Translations under genes and position numbers: made by a program
In this document: piece by piece, positions 63,214-64,000 of the stretch
How positions within the stretch are numbered: position 1 is the first letter of the stretch
Layout of the letters: each line of letters begins with the position of its first letter
Origin: an uncultured Flavobacteriaceae bacterium
GTDB lineage: Bacteria > Bacteroidota > Bacteroidia > Flavobacteriales > Flavobacteriaceae
Assembly: GCA_947494205.1 (NCBI GenBank)
Contig: CANLUH010000002.1
Location: 248,001 to 312,000 of the forward strand
Length of the DNA: 64,000 nucleotides
Reading direction: 5' to 3'
The notes under the pieces: generated by a model
Database searches by the model: none
Told to the model about the DNA's origin: nothing
Seen by the model: the letters and a program-made list of their open reading frames with translations, nothing else

Positions 63214-64000
63214 ATGTTAAATATAGAAAAACAAGAAGTTATAGAAGGCTGTGTCGTATATCAAGATTATACAGACGAAAACAGCTTTTATTGTTTACCA
63301 GACGAAACAGTAAAAATTGCAGACAATGGAAGAGCATTACAATACGTAGTATACACAGATGGAGAAATTATGGACGATGAAGACCCAGATTTCGATAAAG
63401 ATGAATCTCGCGTTGGAGGATTCCTAACCTTACAAGTAGAATTAGGCCCATCTGATCAAAAATTTGAAGCCATAAAAAGTGAATTAGTATCTAAATACGG
63501 AGATGGCATTAGCCTATCTATGGTACCTTTTAAAGATGGAGACGTAAAACTAGTCATGTTTAGCACAGATGGCAGTAGCGAAAACAATACAGAAGATTTT
63601 AAAGTAACCATTGCTGGTTCTACAAAACCGTCTTTAAGTATGAAACAGACGGCAGTATTCTCTACGCGCTTAAGTAATAAGCCTGCACAAATTATGTGGA
63701 ATCTACTTAAACAAGAAGGACAAACGCAAGTCGCTGTTGTTTACGATTTAAGCTACCTGGGTGTAATGAAAGCCTATAATTTAGAAATTACAGTAGATTT
63801 TAAAGCTACTGAAGATTTCTGGAACCACACCTTTAACCTAAACGCAGGTGTAAAAAATGATAATATAGATATCGCAGCGAGTGCAGATGTAGATGTTATG
63901 ATTAGAGAATTAATAAACGACGGCTCAATTACCATTAAAGAAGTAGTATATGCCGAAGGAGAATCTAGAGCTAATTTTTTAGGAGACGACCCAACAGGAA
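63214..64000 (+). CDS. Unknown acidic protein, truncated by window end
   Basis: Open from ATG 63214 to the end of the window (262 complete codons) with no stop. No signal peptide. Acidic N-terminal part (DGEIMDDEDPDFDKDESRVG) followed by beta-strand-rich sequence (LSMKQTAVFSTRLSNKPAQI, ITVDFKATEDFWNHTFNLNA). Not recognised; tandem DUF-like beta domains suggest a structural or particle protein. It lies 40 bases after the preceding gene and continues the cluster. Confidence 0.6.
   Translation, partial: MLNIEKQEVIEGCVVYQDYTDENSFYCLPDETVKIADNGRALQYVVYTDGEIMDDEDPDFDKDESRVGGFLTLQVELGPSDQKFEAIKSELVSKYGDGISLSMVPFKDGDVKLVMFSTDGSSENNTEDFKVTIAGSTKPSLSMKQTAVFSTRLSNKPAQIMWNLLKQEGQTQVAVVYDLSYLGVMKAYNLEITVDFKATEDFWNHTFNLNAGVKNDNIDIAASADVDVMIRELINDGSITIKEVVYAEGESRANFLGDDPTG

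Overview
The window is AT-rich chromosomal DNA from a member of the Bacteroidota, most likely the family Flavobacteriaceae. Evidence includes secreted proteins with type IX secretion (T9SS) C-terminal sorting domains, promoter -7 elements of the form TAnnTTTG, weak or absent Shine-Dalgarno sequences, a LytTR/LytS pair, an extended LptF/G-type permease beside lolA and ftsK, and a RibB with a degenerate GTP cyclohydrolase II domain. The genus cannot be fixed from this sequence. No tRNA, rRNA, insertion sequence, prophage integrase or CRISPR array was seen.

Layout. 0-9 kb: end of a DUF3857/transglutaminase protein, then envelope genes on the minus strand (ribB, lptF/G-like, lolA-like, ftsK, dgkA). 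9-14 kb: peroxide defence (tpx, katG plus an ankyrin protein, thioredoxin-like protein, 2-Cys peroxiredoxin). 14-19 kb: NhaC antiporter, a membrane hydrolase and a YadA-head-like surface protein. 19-22 kb: an OsmC / PLP-lyase / flavoprotein operon divergent from an Lrp/AsnC regulator. 22-34 kb: CPBP protease, lpd, an AraC-type regulator with a serine hydrolase, a LytS/LytT pair, a MotA/ExbB-like protein, a small secreted protein, a DEAD-box helicase and a LamG T9SS protein. 34-42 kb: pabB, a hydrolase, tilS, dsbD and ade.

The most striking part is 42.1-60.8 kb. It holds two paralogous islands arranged almost as mirror images around one alpha/beta hydrolase gene. Each island has an ECF-like sigma factor, a transmembrane TPR-containing protein in the anti-sigma position, a subtilisin-like (S8) lipoprotein protease, a TPR-CHAT (caspase-like) protease with a signal peptide and a C-terminal membrane anchor, and one or two secreted proteins. 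All four protease or secreted-protein transcription units have GGGTAAC/T followed 22-24 bases later by TTA, at 32-103 bases before the start codon. The sigma genes instead have housekeeping-type -7 elements. My reading, which is inference, is an envelope-sensing circuit: periplasmic proteases act near a transmembrane anti-sigma, and the freed sigma switches on the proteases and secreted proteins. It recalls the TPR-CHAT/Csx30/sigma arrangement of type III-E CRISPR systems, but without any CRISPR component. A 40-residue peptide with a double-glycine leader follows the second sigma operon.

The last 3 kb (61.1-64.0 kb) begin a compact operon-like cluster of proteins without signal peptides. It includes a CHAP/NlpC-like peptidoglycan hydrolase and two proteins with peptidoglycan-binding domains, and continues past the window edge.
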